Assembly (NCBI GenBank): GCA_020637755.1
Contig: JACKJW010000016.1
Location: 1-62,171, forward strand
Origin: Brucellaceae bacterium
GTDB lineage: Bacteria > Pseudomonadota > Alphaproteobacteria > Rhizobiales > Rhizobiaceae
Direction: 5' to 3'
DNA length: 62,171 nucleotides
Part shown: piece after piece, positions 43,586 through 52,692 of the stretch
Position numbering within the stretch: the stretch's first letter is position 1
Layout of the letters: the number at the start of each line of letters is the position of its first letter
Made by a program: the position numbers and the translations under genes
The notes under the pieces: generated by a model
Told to the model about the DNA's origin: nothing
The model's database searches: none
What the model saw: the letters and a program-made list of their open reading frames with translations, nothing else

Positions 43586-43969
43586 ATGGATGACAGCGGG
43601 CATCAGGGCCTGACGGATGACAGCAGCAATCTGGTGACCCTCGCGGAGGCGCGCCGCAGGCGTGACAACCTCCCTGTCACTTTCCACCGAACCGAGCTCG
43701 ACCGCATCCTGCACATCTATTCCTTCATGGTCGCGGCCAATGAATGGCGCGACTACGCCATCGACCACCTGCCCGAGAAGGCCGTGTTTTCGATCTTCCG
43801 CCGGACATCCGAGGTGCCGCTCTACCGGATCGTCAAGGAGCCGAAGCTTGCGCGCAGACAGGGCGCCTGGTCGGTCACCGGCGCCGATGGCGTGGTGCTC
43901 AAGCGGGGCCACGAGCTGGAGCGCGTCCTGAAGGTCTTCGACAAGCCGCTGAAGATCGTCAGATCCTGA
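43586..43969 (+). CDS. DUF2794 protein
   Basis: 127 residues. The family core is intact: VTFHRTELDRILHIYSFMVAANEWRDYAIDHLPEKAVFSIFRRTSEVPLYRIVKEPKL in overlapping short blocks (for example SFMVAANEWRDYAI and AVFSIFRRTSE). Small soluble protein found in nearly all rhizobia, function unknown. The start at 43586 is the first ATG before conserved sequence; the upstream frame continues but looks non-coding. Its 3' end overlaps the convergent acetyltransferase gene by 11 bases. Confidence 0.88.
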   Translation: MDDSGHQGLTDDSSNLVTLAEARRRRDNLPVTFHRTELDRILHIYSFMVAANEWRDYAIDHLPEKAVFSIFRRTSEVPLYRIVKEPKLARRQGAWSVTGADGVVLKRGHELERVLKVFDKPLKIVRS

Positions 43970-44501
43970 GCGGCTCGCGGTCGGGTGCCGTCGACGTGCC
44001 ACCGTTCAGCGTGATCTGCATGAAGGTCGTGTCCAGCCAGCGTCCGTGCTTGTATCCTGAACCCTCCAGCACGCCGCTGTGCCGGAACCCGGCGGCGGCG
44101 TGGAGCCTGACCGAGGCATGATTGCTGGACCCGTCGCCGATCACCGCCACCACCTGCCGGAAGCCTTGCGCGTCACACTGCGCCACCAGGCGGTCCAGCA
44201 GCACCCGGCCGATTCCCCTGCCCCGTGCCTCCGGCGCCAGATAGATGGAATCCTCCGCCATGAACCGATAGGCGCGGCGCGCCCGGAACGGTCCCGCATA
44301 GGCATATCCGAGAATCGCGCCATCGTCCTCGGCCACCAGATACGGGTATCCCTGCGCCATCAGCGCATCATGGCGCGCGGTCATCTCGGCGAGATCCGGC
44401 GCCTCGAGCTCGTAGGTGGCGGTACCGTTCCGCACTGCCTCGGCATAAATGGCAGTGACGGCGGGCAGGTCAGGCAGGGCGACCGGTCTTGTAATGATCA
44501 T
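43959..44501 (-). CDS. GNAT acetyltransferase (phosphinothricin acetyltransferase-like)
   Basis: 180 residues from ATG at 44501, preceded by GGAGC. Typical of the Pat/YncA group: AIYAEAVRNGTATYELEAPD at the start, AYAGPFRARRAYRFMAEDSIYL, acetyl-CoA loop PEARGRGIGRVLLDRL, then IGDGSSNHASVRLHAAAGFR and GYKHGRWLDTTFMQ. Family members acetylate phosphinothricin, methionine sulfoximine or related amino acids; the physiological substrate is uncertain. Confidence 0.9.
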   Translation of the reverse strand: MIITRPVALPDLPAVTAIYAEAVRNGTATYELEAPDLAEMTARHDALMAQGYPYLVAEDDGAILGYAYAGPFRARRAYRFMAEDSIYLAPEARGRGIGRVLLDRLVAQCDAQGFRQVVAVIGDGSSNHASVRLHAAAGFRHSGVLEGSGYKHGRWLDTTFMQITLNGGTSTAPDREPLRI

Positions 44502-44556
44502 GAAGCGGCTCCGGCTGGACACTCCGGGTCACATTGCCGCGTGCCGCGTTAAATGA

Positions 44557-44585
44557 AAAGGCGGAGACGCCGACGCCCCGCCTTT
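44557..44585 (-). terminator. terminator of the SH3 protein gene
   Basis: An 8-bp stem (44557-44564 with 44578-44585) and 13-base loop, followed on the minus strand by TTTTCATTT, 53 bases beyond the stop. Confidence 0.65.
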
Positions 44586-44638
44586 GCCGCGCCGGTCACC
44601 CCCTCAGATGTCACCGGCGCGGAATTCATGCAGGGATT

Positions 44639-45013
44639 TCACGGACACACGCCACCCACCGAAAGGTAGCGGCCCGACACCCAGCCCCGCGGATCGGCCG
44701 GACCCCACAGTGGCGACAGGCATTGACCCGACATACAGGCAATCTGATACCAGCCGCCGGAACGGTCCCACACGGATATCTCGTCCCCCGCATAGACCTC
44801 GCCGGTCTGGCGATAGCCGGAACCCGGGCCGCTGCGCACCGCAAGAAAGCCGGTGCCCCGTGCGTGATTGTATGCGTTGAGCGGACGCACGCCGACGACA
44901 TAGCCGGTGCAGTCGCCCGCCCGTGCGGGCACGACGTTGGCGGACATGGCCCCGGCCACGAGGAGGGCAAGGTAAGTCGCAACGGTCGTGAGGCGGCGTT
45001 TGGTTCGGGTCAT
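44639..45013 (-). CDS. secreted SH3-like (SH3b) domain protein
   Basis: 124 residues with signal peptide (about 1-32, ending VPARA). The mature part is a bacterial SH3 domain: FLAVRSGPGSGYRQTGEVYAGDEISVWDRSGGW and GWVSGRYL as split blocks, with four cysteines (GDCTG, IACMSGQC, GVCP). Such domains bind peptidoglycan or other envelope polymers. AGAGGA precedes the ATG. It stands alone with its own terminator. Confidence 0.85.
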   Translation of the reverse strand: MTRTKRRLTTVATYLALLVAGAMSANVVPARAGDCTGYVVGVRPLNAYNHARGTGFLAVRSGPGSGYRQTGEVYAGDEISVWDRSGGWYQIACMSGQCLSPLWGPADPRGWVSGRYLSVGGVCP

Positions 45014-45142
45014 GAATCAGTCCTCTGGTTGTTTCCGGATGCCCGGGAAGCGGAACGTTCCGTCCCTGCCTCCGGTATGGACCGATCTTCGGACTGCCAC
45101 CTGCGCCCTGCGTTGACCTGCGTCAAACCAAGCGCGGAAGCC

Positions 45143-45349
45143 TCACCATTCGCCGAGTTTCATGGCCGGATCGTAATCGACGCCCTCGACTTCCTTCACC
45201 ACGGCCTGCCCGCATTGCATGATCCCGCTCTTTGCGTCGAAGGCATAGGAAGGTGAGCCGTGCAGCAGCCAGCCCTTGTTCAACGCGTTGGTGACCTTGT
45301 GGCAGAAGGAAGCGTCGTCCGGCCCGGTGAGGTAGCGGTAGAGTTTCAT
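45143..45349 (-). CDS. DUF1737 small protein
   Basis: 68 residues matching DUF1737: MKLYRYLTGPDDASFCHKV, LNKGWLLHGSPSYAFD, then MQCGQAVVKEV. The sequence is a compact alpha/beta unit similar to the core of dimerising ferredoxin-like domains. Its ATG overlaps the stop of the CitE-like gene by 4 bases (ATGA). The pairing with a citrate-lyase-like gene is common in rhizobia; function unknown. Confidence 0.85.
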   Translation of the reverse strand: MKLYRYLTGPDDASFCHKVTNALNKGWLLHGSPSYAFDAKSGIMQCGQAVVKEVEGVDYDPAMKLGEW

Positions 45350-46239
45350 GATGGCTCCGATGTCGCGGGCTGACCCGCCTTTGCGAGCAGTTTCAGGGCC
45401 TGATCGAGGTGGAGCCGCTCCACCATCGTCCCGTCGAGCCGGATCACCCCCTTGCCAGCGTTTTCCGGAAGGGCAAAGGCCGCCCGGATCGCCAGCGCCC
45501 GCTCGATCTCTCCGGCCGACGGAGAAAAGGCGGCACGCGCCGGCCCGATCTGCGCCGGATGGATCAGCGTCTTGCCGTCAAACCCCATGGCGGCGCCCTG
45601 CGCGCATTCCTGCCCGAAGGCATCCAGGTCGCGGAACTGGTTGCAGACACCGTCGAGAATGTCGAGGCCGCCAGCCCGCGCCGCCAGCACCATCTGCATC
45701 AGCCAGGGGATCATCAGGGCCCGGCCCGGCTCAAGCCGGGTTCCTGTTTCCTTGGCCAGGTCGTTCGTTCCGGCCACAAGGCATTCGAGCCGGGCGGCGC
45801 GGTGGCGCGCCAGCTCCGCCGTCTCCGGCAGGTTGATCAGTCCGGCCGGGGTCTCCACCATCGCCCACAACCGCAAGGCTTCGGGCGCATCGGTCTCGGC
45901 CAGCGCATCAGCCACGTTCAGCACGTCCTGCGGATTGTTGACCTTCGGCAACAGGATGGCATCGGGGCGACAGCTACGTGCGGCCAGCAGGTCTTCCGCA
46001 CCCCATTCCGAGGAGAGCGCATTGATACGGATGATCCGTTCCCCCTGCGCCTGCGGATGCTCGCGGAAATGGGCGCGCATGGCCTCCCGCGCATCCGCCT
46101 TCTCGCCGGGCGCCACGGCATCTTCCAGATCGAAGATCACACAATCGCAATCAAGCCCGGCCGCCTTGGCCATGGCCTTGGCGTTGGATGCCGGAACATA
46201 GAGCACCGCGCGGCGCGGCCGGTAGGGTCGTTCAAACAT
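45346..46239 (-). CDS. CitE-like HpcH/HpaI aldolase family lyase
   Basis: 297 residues. Starts RPRRAVLYVPASNAKAMAKA, with VIFDLEDAVAPGEKADAR (metal and CoA site), RINAL, LPKVNNP, MVETPAGLINL, and GFDGKTLIHPAQI. These match the beta subunit of citrate lyase and malyl-CoA/citramalyl-CoA lyases. As no alpha or gamma citrate lyase genes are nearby, a stand-alone acyl-CoA lyase role is more likely. Operon with DUF1737. Confidence 0.88.
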   Translation of the reverse strand: MFERPYRPRRAVLYVPASNAKAMAKAAGLDCDCVIFDLEDAVAPGEKADAREAMRAHFREHPQAQGERIIRINALSSEWGAEDLLAARSCRPDAILLPKVNNPQDVLNVADALAETDAPEALRLWAMVETPAGLINLPETAELARHRAARLECLVAGTNDLAKETGTRLEPGRALMIPWLMQMVLAARAGGLDILDGVCNQFRDLDAFGQECAQGAAMGFDGKTLIHPAQIGPARAAFSPSAGEIERALAIRAAFALPENAGKGVIRLDGTMVERLHLDQALKLLAKAGQPATSEPS

Positions 46240-46406
46240 TGTCCTCTCCGCAATCGCGCGAACCTATCCGCGCGCCGCACCTGCTTGCAAGGGCGTCTGC
46301 GGGAATTGCGCTGCGAAACCAGCCTGCACGAAATCTGCTGAAACAGTGCGCGGGACTTCGCCAAACCGGCCCCACACCGTGCAAAGGCCCACGGCAGGAT
46401 TGCCCC

Positions 46407-46544
46407 ATGCGACACGCACCTGATCTGAACCGCCTTCGCCGCCGCTTGCCGTTCCGCCTCCTGAAGGAAGGCTGGTGGCTTCCCTTCGATCCCGCTGCGC
46501 GAACCTTCGACCGGTCCGCCGAAAGCCTGGAGCTGATTCCGTGA
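46407..46544 (+). CDS. possible 45-residue basic protein translationally coupled to DUF4173 gene
   Basis: The frame MRHAPDLNRLRRRLPFRLLK...GWWLPFDPAARTFDRSAESLELIP ends in a GTGA overlap with the GTG start of the DUF4173 gene. Arg-rich N-terminal half, then a WWLPF motif and an acidic end. The overlap and the otherwise empty stretch make a real small gene plausible. No family recognised. A weak AGGAT lies 9 bases before the ATG. Confidence 0.4.
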   Translation: MRHAPDLNRLRRRLPFRLLKEGWWLPFDPAARTFDRSAESLELIP

Positions 46545-48106
46545 AGAGACGTTTCCACGCTGGCGCTCTGCTGCCGATGATGCTGGCAACCACGGTTCTG
46601 GTCGCCCTGGCCGACCACAGCCTTGCCGGTCCATTGGGCGGCTTTGCCTTTGCCCTGCCCGTCGCCGCCACGTTCCTTTCGGCCCTCGCCTTCCACCGCG
46701 CGATCGGATGGCACCCCTTGGCTATGGCCATGCTGTGCAGCGTGCTGGCTTCGGCAGTGCTGGCGGAAAACCTGTCTCCGCTGTCATTCGCCATGGCCCT
46801 GTCGCTTGCCTCCTTGGCCATCATTGCACTGTCCGGCTTCAAACCGTCCGGAGCAATGAGTCTTCTCGGGCGCTTCATCCTGACAAGCCTGCTGGCGCCG
46901 CTCACGCTCGCATTTGACCTGCTGCGGCTGAACCGGGCGCGCCGGCACATGGGCAAGCCGGTCCTGCGCAGGATGCAGCTCGGTGTCTGGTTGATGCCCG
47001 TCAGCGCCGCCCTCGTCTTCCTGCTGCTGTTCATCTCGGCCAATCCCGTCCTCGACCACTGGATCGCGGCATTCGACATCGCATGGCTCCTTGAGTGGAT
47101 CGATATCGGCCGGCTTGTTCTCTGGGCCGTGCTGGCGGGCATGATCTGGCCGGTGCTGCGCGCCCGCCTGCCATTGCGACTCCGCATTTCAGGGACCGTT
47201 GCCGCAAAGCGCGCCGGGACGACTTCAGTGGCTGCGGGGAACGGCGTGCTCGAAACCTTTTTCGGGGAGGCCGCGATCCTGCGGGCGCTGGTCCTGTTCA
47301 ACCTGCTCTTTGCTCTCCAGACATCAATGGACATCGCCTATCTGTGGGGCGGTGTCGCACTGCCCGACGGCATGAGCTATGCGGGCTATGCCCATCGCGG
47401 CGCCTATCCGTTGATCGTGACCGCCCTGCTGGCCGCCGGTTTCGTGCTGGCCGCGACACGTCCGGGCACGGCACCTGCCACCAACCCTGCCATCCTCCTG
47501 CTGGTCGGTGTCTGGGTGATGCAGAACATCGGCCTCGTCCTCTCCTCCATCCTCAGGCTCGATCTCTATGTGTCGGTCTATGCGCTGACCTATTGGCGGG
47601 TGGCAGCCTTCATCTGGATGGGCCTCGTTGCAGCCGGTCTGGCACTGATCCTGATCCGCATTGCCACAAGGCGCAGCATCGACTGGCTGGTTGGAGCGAA
47701 CCTCGCCATCCTCGCATGTGTGCTCATGGCATCCTGCTTCGTGAATTTCGCGAGCCTGATCGCCACCCACAATGCCAACCAGATGCTTTCCGGCAAGGCA
47801 CGGCCCGTCATGCTCGATGCCGCATACATGGGGAGCCTTGGGCCACAAGCCCTGCCTGCCATCACGCGTCTGCTGGAAGAATGCCGCAGGGAGGACGGGT
47901 CGCGTCTCAATGCCCGCCAATGCGGTACACTTGAGCGCTACAGGGCCGCTCTGACCCGGCAGCACGAGGAAGCCATGGGCGGCGACTGGCGCGGGAAGGG
48001 TTTACGGAGCCTGCGGCTTGCCGCCAGGATCGCTGATAACCCGCAATTGACACAAACCATGCCACAATACTTCGACGGGCAGACCAGCGGAGACCGCGAG
48101 CCATGA
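46541..48106 (+). CDS. DUF4173 multi-pass membrane protein
   Basis: 521 residues from GTG at 46541, with CTGGAGC ten bases upstream. About eleven hydrophobic helices fill the first 430 residues. DUF4173 features: ETFFGEAAILRALVLFNLLF, AYLWGGVALPDGMSYAGYAHRGAYPLI, and LSSILRLDLYVSVYALTYWR in sections. The C-terminal 80 residues (LPAITRLLEECRREDG onward) are soluble. Function unknown. It overlaps the response regulator gene by 4 bases, so it probably acts with the two-component pair, for example as an accessory sensor. Confidence 0.85.
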   Translation: MKRRFHAGALLPMMLATTVLVALADHSLAGPLGGFAFALPVAATFLSALAFHRAIGWHPLAMAMLCSVLASAVLAENLSPLSFAMALSLASLAIIALSGFKPSGAMSLLGRFILTSLLAPLTLAFDLLRLNRARRHMGKPVLRRMQLGVWLMPVSAALVFLLLFISANPVLDHWIAAFDIAWLLEWIDIGRLVLWAVLAGMIWPVLRARLPLRLRISGTVAAKRAGTTSVAAGNGVLETFFGEAAILRALVLFNLLFALQTSMDIAYLWGGVALPDGMSYAGYAHRGAYPLIVTALLAAGFVLAATRPGTAPATNPAILLLVGVWVMQNIGLVLSSILRLDLYVSVYALTYWRVAAFIWMGLVAAGLALILIRIATRRSIDWLVGANLAILACVLMASCFVNFASLIATHNANQMLSGKARPVMLDAAYMGSLGPQALPAITRLLEECRREDGSRLNARQCGTLERYRAALTRQHEEAMGGDWRGKGLRSLRLAARIADNPQLTQTMPQYFDGQTSGDREP

Positions 48107-48801
48107 GCGCCACCATTCTTGTCGCGGACGATGATCCGCACATTCGCGATGTCATCCGCTATGCGCTCGGACAGGCCGGCATGAGCGTTGTGGAGGCCGC
48201 CGATGGCGCGCAGGCGCTGGTCAAGGCGCGTGACATCGCGCCCGCGCTGGTCGTGCTGGACGTCGGCATGCCGGAACTCGACGGACTGGAAGTCTGCCGC
48301 GAGTTGCGCAAGTCATCGTCTGTACCGGTGCTCTTTCTCTCGGCACGAGACGAGGAGATTGACCGCATTCTCGGGCTGGAGATGGGCGGCGACGACTACG
48401 TGACAAAGCCCTTCTCGCCGCGCGAATTGGTGGCCCGTGTCAAGGCGATCCTGAAGCGCGCGCAACCGGGAATGACCGTGCACGGGCAGGCCGATGAGGA
48501 AACCCACGGCGCCTTCGCCCTTGACCGCGAGGCGCGGATTGCACGCTTCGCAGATGAGGCGGTGGACCTCACCGCGCTGGAATTCAACATCATGGCCGTG
48601 CTGATGCGCCAGCGCCGCCGGGTCTTCACCCGCGACCAGATCATGCAGGCCGCCTATGACGGCAACATCCACGTCTCCGACCGCACCATCGACAGTCATA
48701 TCCGCAACATCCGCGCAAAGCTCTCCAAGGCCGGCTGCGGCAGCGTGATCGATACGGTGCATGGCGTCGGCTTCCGGCTCGGGGCCTGCGAACCGGTATG
48801 A
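48103..48801 (+). CDS. OmpR-family response regulator
   Basis: 232 residues. Receiver: acidic pocket ADDDPHIRDV, phospho-acceptor Asp53 in VVLDVGMPELDG, and Lys in DDYVTKPFSPREL. C-terminal winged helix: ALDREARIARFADEAVDLTALEFNIMAVLM in parts, then RTIDSHIRNIRAKLSKAG and TVHGVGFRL. A transcription factor phosphorylated by the kinase encoded next (4-base overlap). The target genes are not known. Confidence 0.95.
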   Translation: MSATILVADDDPHIRDVIRYALGQAGMSVVEAADGAQALVKARDIAPALVVLDVGMPELDGLEVCRELRKSSSVPVLFLSARDEEIDRILGLEMGGDDYVTKPFSPRELVARVKAILKRAQPGMTVHGQADEETHGAFALDREARIARFADEAVDLTALEFNIMAVLMRQRRRVFTRDQIMQAAYDGNIHVSDRTIDSHIRNIRAKLSKAGCGSVIDTVHGVGFRLGACEPV

Positions 48802-50405
48802 GAACACCGGCGACAAGCCGCAAATGGCGGCCCCATCTGCGCACGGTGATCGTTGCGATCCTGCTGGTGGCGCTTGCCCTTCCGTTGACCGGCCTGTTCT
48901 TCTTCCGCGTTTATGAAAACCAGCTCATCCGCCAGACCGAAAGCGAGCTGATTGCCCAGGCCGCCGTCCTGGCCGCCACGCTCTCGGCAAACTTGGACAA
49001 TTCGGGCGCCACTGATGCAGAGCTCGGCCCGCTCTTGCCACGCGACGTCAGCCCAGACCCTGCCGAACCCTGGCAGCCGGTCCTGCCACGCCTGGACCTG
49101 GCTGTTGACAGCATCCTTGGACAGCGTTCCGACGCCCGTCCGGCCATGCGACCCGCCGCGCGCGCCTGGCTCGAGGCCGGCGCAGCAATCGGCCCTGTTC
49201 TTGCCCAAACCCAGAAAGCGACGCTGGCCGGATTCCGCATCCTGGATCCGCACGGCACGGTGATTGCCGGAGGCGGAGAGACCGGGCTTTCGCTCGCCCA
49301 TGTTCCGGAAGTCGCCGCCGCGCTCGCCGGCCGTGTCACGCCTGTCCTGCGCATCCGCGTGTCCGACCAGCCGCCACCGCCGGTTTACTCGGTTTCGCGC
49401 GGCACGAAGGTGCGCGTTTTCCTCGCCTATCCGGTGGTGCTGAGGAACCGCGTCGCTGGTGCCATCTATGTGTCGCGCACACCATCCAACATCGTGAAGC
49501 ACCTGCATGAGGAGCGCGGCAAGCTGGCGCTGGCTGCCCTGGCAACGCTCAGTGCCACCTTGCTGATCGGCTTCGTCGCAGCCCGCACCATCACCCGGCC
49601 CATCCTCGAACTGACCGGGCGCACACGTCGCATCGCCGCAGGCGACGCGACGGCCATGGAACCGCTCGCCCACCACGGAACGTCGGAAATCGCAGAATTG
49701 TCGGCCAGCTTTCTCACCATGGCCGCCAAATTGAGGGAACGCTCCGACCACGTGGCGAATTTCGCAAATCATGTCAGCCATGAACTGAAATCGCCATTGA
49801 CCTCCATCCAGGGTGCCGCCGAATTGATGCGCGACGCCGGGGACGCGATGACGCCGGAGGAACGGGCACGCTTTCTCGAAAACATGATTGGCGATTCCCG
49901 GAGGATGACCGAGCTTGTCCGCCGCCTCTTCGATCTCGCGCGCGCCGAAGCTGCACCGGAAGACCGCGGACCCTCGACCCTCGCTCAGGTGCTCACCGGT
50001 TCCGCCGCCACCATGCCGCCGGATATCACCTGCACGACGGGCAGCGACATTCCCCTTGCCATCGGAGTCGACGCGCTGGCCGCCATCATGGCCAATCTGG
50101 CCGCCAATGCCGGCCAGCACGGCGCGACCCGGCTGGAACTGGAAGCGGTGCGCGACGGCGATGCCGTGACCATGACCGTTCAGGATGACGGCAGCGGCAT
50201 CTCGGACAACAATCGCAAGCGCATCTTTGAACCCTTTTTCACGACACGGCGTGCCGAAGGTGGAACCGGGCTCGGCCTCGGCATCGTGCGTGCCATGCTG
50301 CACGCCCATGACGGCGCCATCGCGCTTGCCGCCTCTTCCTCCCCTTCCCAAGGTGCACGATTCGTGATCACTCTTCCCGCATGGACGCCGGACCGGCACA
50401 CCTGA
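48798..50405 (+). CDS. sensor histidine kinase (HAMP, HisKA, HATPase)
   Basis: 535 residues: helix 1 (about 17-37), an extracytoplasmic sensor (about 40-235) of unrecognised type, helix 2 (LALAALATLSATLLIGFVAA), HAMP (RTITRPILELTGRTRRIAAGD), HisKA with phospho-His at about residue 329 in FANHVSHELKSPLTSI, and an ATPase domain with N-box NLAANAGQHG, DDGSGISD and GGTGLGLGIV. All catalytic boxes are present. Overlaps the regulator gene by 4 bases. Confidence 0.93.
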   Translation: MRTPATSRKWRPHLRTVIVAILLVALALPLTGLFFFRVYENQLIRQTESELIAQAAVLAATLSANLDNSGATDAELGPLLPRDVSPDPAEPWQPVLPRLDLAVDSILGQRSDARPAMRPAARAWLEAGAAIGPVLAQTQKATLAGFRILDPHGTVIAGGGETGLSLAHVPEVAAALAGRVTPVLRIRVSDQPPPPVYSVSRGTKVRVFLAYPVVLRNRVAGAIYVSRTPSNIVKHLHEERGKLALAALATLSATLLIGFVAARTITRPILELTGRTRRIAAGDATAMEPLAHHGTSEIAELSASFLTMAAKLRERSDHVANFANHVSHELKSPLTSIQGAAELMRDAGDAMTPEERARFLENMIGDSRRMTELVRRLFDLARAEAAPEDRGPSTLAQVLTGSAATMPPDITCTTGSDIPLAIGVDALAAIMANLAANAGQHGATRLELEAVRDGDAVTMTVQDDGSGISDNNRKRIFEPFFTTRRAEGGTGLGLGIVRAMLHAHDGAIALAASSSPSQGARFVITLPAWTPDRHT

Positions 50406-50443
50406 CCGGTCCCGGCGTTCGCGCGGCAGGAAGGGCTTCACAC

Positions 50444-51613
50444 ATGCGCCGTTTTGACGTGGTGATCGCGGGCGGGGCCATTGTCGGATCCTCCGTGGCC
50501 TGGTTCCTGCGCGAAAACGGTTTCGGCGGTTCGATTGCACTGATCGAGCGCGACAGCGGCTTCAGCCATGCCGCCACGACCCTCTCCTGCGCCTCGATCC
50601 GTCAGCAATTCTCCATTCCCGAAAACATCGCCCTGTCGCAATTCACGCTGCGCCTTTTCCGCAACCTGACAGCTGTATTCGGACCGGAAGCCGATATCGG
50701 CTTTCGCGAAAATGGCTATCTCATGCTGGCAAGCGAGGCGGGGCTGCCGGTGCTTCAGGCCAACCATGACGTCCAGACCCGCGCCGGGGCGGATATCCTG
50801 CTGGAGAATGCGGAGGCGCTGGCGCGGCGTTTTTCCTGGCTGAACACCAAAGGCATTGCAGCGGGGGCCTATGGCCGGACGGGGGAAGGCTGGTTTGACG
50901 CCCACGGATTGCTGGCCCTTTTCCGCGACGGGCTGAAAACCCGCGACGTCACGATGATCAATGCGGGCGTGACAGGGATTTCCGTATCATCCGGCCGCGT
51001 CACCGGCGCAACGCTCACCACTGGCGAGGCGCTCACCTGCGGCCTTCTTGTCAACGCGGCGGGACCGCAGGCCGGTGACCTCGCAGCAATGGCGGGGCTG
51101 TCCCTGCCCGTCGAGCCGCGCAAGCGCTCCGTCTTCGTGTTCGAGGCCCGCGACCGCTTCAGCGACATGCCGCTGATGGTCGATCCCTCCGGCATCTATG
51201 TGCGCCCGGAAGGTTCGGTCTACATTTGCGGCGGCGCGGAGGATCATGATGCCGACCGGCGGGCAGACCCGGATGACTTCGAGCCGGACTGGCCGCTTTT
51301 CGAGGAGCGCATCTGGCCTGTGCTGGCCTGTCGCGTCCCGGCCTTCGAGGCGATCCGCCCCGGCCGGGCATGGGCCGGACACTATGATTACAACACGCTC
51401 GACCAGAACGCCGTGATCGGCGCCCACCCCGAACTGACCAATTTCATCTTCTGCAACGGCTTCTCCGGTCATGGGCTGCAGCAGGCTCCGGCGGCGGGCA
51501 ACGCCGTGGCCGAGCTGATCCTGCACGGTCAATACCGCACCATAGACTGCACACCCTTCGCCTGGGAACGGATTGCCGCCAACGCCCCGCACCGCGAACT
51601 TTGCGTGATCTGA
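50444..51613 (+). CDS. FAD-dependent oxidoreductase (DAO family)
   Basis: 389 residues from ATG at 50444 with AGGAAGG upstream. FAD fold DVVIAGGAIVGSSVAWFL, the HAATTLSCASIRQQFS segment typical of glycine/sarcosine oxidase-like proteins, LLVNAAGPQAGDLAAMAGL, and the C-terminal FIFCNGFSGHGLQQAPAAG. It likely oxidises an N-methyl or D-amino acid-type substrate. It follows the kinase gene by 38 bases and may share its transcript. Confidence 0.9.
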   Translation: MRRFDVVIAGGAIVGSSVAWFLRENGFGGSIALIERDSGFSHAATTLSCASIRQQFSIPENIALSQFTLRLFRNLTAVFGPEADIGFRENGYLMLASEAGLPVLQANHDVQTRAGADILLENAEALARRFSWLNTKGIAAGAYGRTGEGWFDAHGLLALFRDGLKTRDVTMINAGVTGISVSSGRVTGATLTTGEALTCGLLVNAAGPQAGDLAAMAGLSLPVEPRKRSVFVFEARDRFSDMPLMVDPSGIYVRPEGSVYICGGAEDHDADRRADPDDFEPDWPLFEERIWPVLACRVPAFEAIRPGRAWAGHYDYNTLDQNAVIGAHPELTNFIFCNGFSGHGLQQAPAAGNAVAELILHGQYRTIDCTPFAWERIAANAPHRELCVI

Positions 51614-51730
51614 CCACGAGTGTCCCGCCAAACCTGCCGCCGGAACGCCCCGGTTGCGCACTCGGCCCTTGAATTGCCCGGATGCGGTTCCCAACTGTTT
51701 CTCAGACACGTTCCAGCAAGGACAAGACCC

Positions 51731-51955
51731 ATGACCCGTCTGCGCAATGCCCTTCTCGCGGCCCTCGCGCTAGCCGCCGCGCTCGCCGGTACCTTCCTGC
51801 TCGCCACCATCGGGCTGGCGGTTCTGGGCGGTGTCGTTCTGGCCGGCGTGGCGGGGTCCATCGCCATGGCCGTGACGGCACGCCGTCACAAGCCTTCCGC
51901 TGCCCATGCCTACACGGTGCGCAAGGATGCGCGCGGAACCATCATCGAGATGTGA
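51731..51955 (+). CDS. small membrane protein of unknown function
   Basis: 74 residues. Residues 8-48 are strongly hydrophobic, Ala/Leu/Gly-rich, probably two helices or one long hairpin; the tail is polar and basic (TARRHKPSAAHAYTVRKDARG). AAGGACA lies 7 bases ahead of the ATG. No family recognised. Alone between the FAD oxidoreductase and leuD. Confidence 0.6.
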   Translation: MTRLRNALLAALALAAALAGTFLLATIGLAVLGGVVLAGVAGSIAMAVTARRHKPSAAHAYTVRKDARGTIIEM

Positions 51956-52080
51956 TCCCGCCTGATTTCTGTCAGGGCACGCGCCGTCACCGCTTGCGGC
52001 GCGGGCCGCACGGCTTTCCCCTTTGCATCGCGTGCCGCCTTTGCTAAAGGCAGCGCAACTGGAATTCAGGGAAGCCCGCC

Positions 52081-52686
52081 ATGGACAAGTTCACCAAGCT
52101 CACCGGGGTCGCTGCGCCGCTGCCGATCGTCAACATCGACACGGACATGATCATCCCGAAGGATTACCTGAAGACGATCAAGCGCACGGGCCTCTCCAAG
52201 GGCCTGTTTGCGGAAATGCGCTTCAACGAAGACGGCTCGGAAAACCCGGACTTCGTGCTCAACAAGCCGGCCTACCGCAAGGCGCAGATTCTGGTTGCCG
52301 GTGACAATTTCGGCTGCGGCTCCTCGCGCGAGCACGCCCCTTGGGCGCTTCTCGACTACGGCATCCGCTGCGTGATCTCCACGTCATTCGCCGACATCTT
52401 CTACAACAACTGCTTCAAGAATGGCATCCTGCCGATCAAGGTCAGCCAGGAAGACCTCGACAAGCTGATGGATGACGCCCAGCGCGGCGCCAATGCCACG
52501 CTGACCGTCGATCTTGAAGCCCTCGAAATTCGTGGACCCGATGGCGGCGTGATCACTTTCGATCTGGATGATTTCAAGCGCCACTGCCTGCTGAACGGTC
52601 TCGACGACATCGGCCTGACCATGGAAAAGGCCGATTCCATTGCCGCCTTCGAGAAAAAGACGGCTGCCGAGCGTCCCTGGGCCTGA
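52081..52686 (+). CDS. leuD: 3-isopropylmalate dehydratase small subunit LeuD
   Basis: 201 residues with the LeuD landmarks: NIDTDMIIPKDYLKTI, FGCGSSREHAPWALLDYGIRCVIS in two blocks, and FYNNCFKNGILPI. It supplies the swivelling domain of isopropylmalate isomerase. It precedes leuB by about 0.9 kb, with DUF2798 and ridA genes between on the same strand; leuC is about 46 kb away. Confidence 0.96.
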   Translation: MDKFTKLTGVAAPLPIVNIDTDMIIPKDYLKTIKRTGLSKGLFAEMRFNEDGSENPDFVLNKPAYRKAQILVAGDNFGCGSSREHAPWALLDYGIRCVISTSFADIFYNNCFKNGILPIKVSQEDLDKLMDDAQRGANATLTVDLEALEIRGPDGGVITFDLDDFKRHCLLNGLDDIGLTMEKADSIAAFEKKTAAERPWA

Positions 52687-52692
52687 TCTCCG

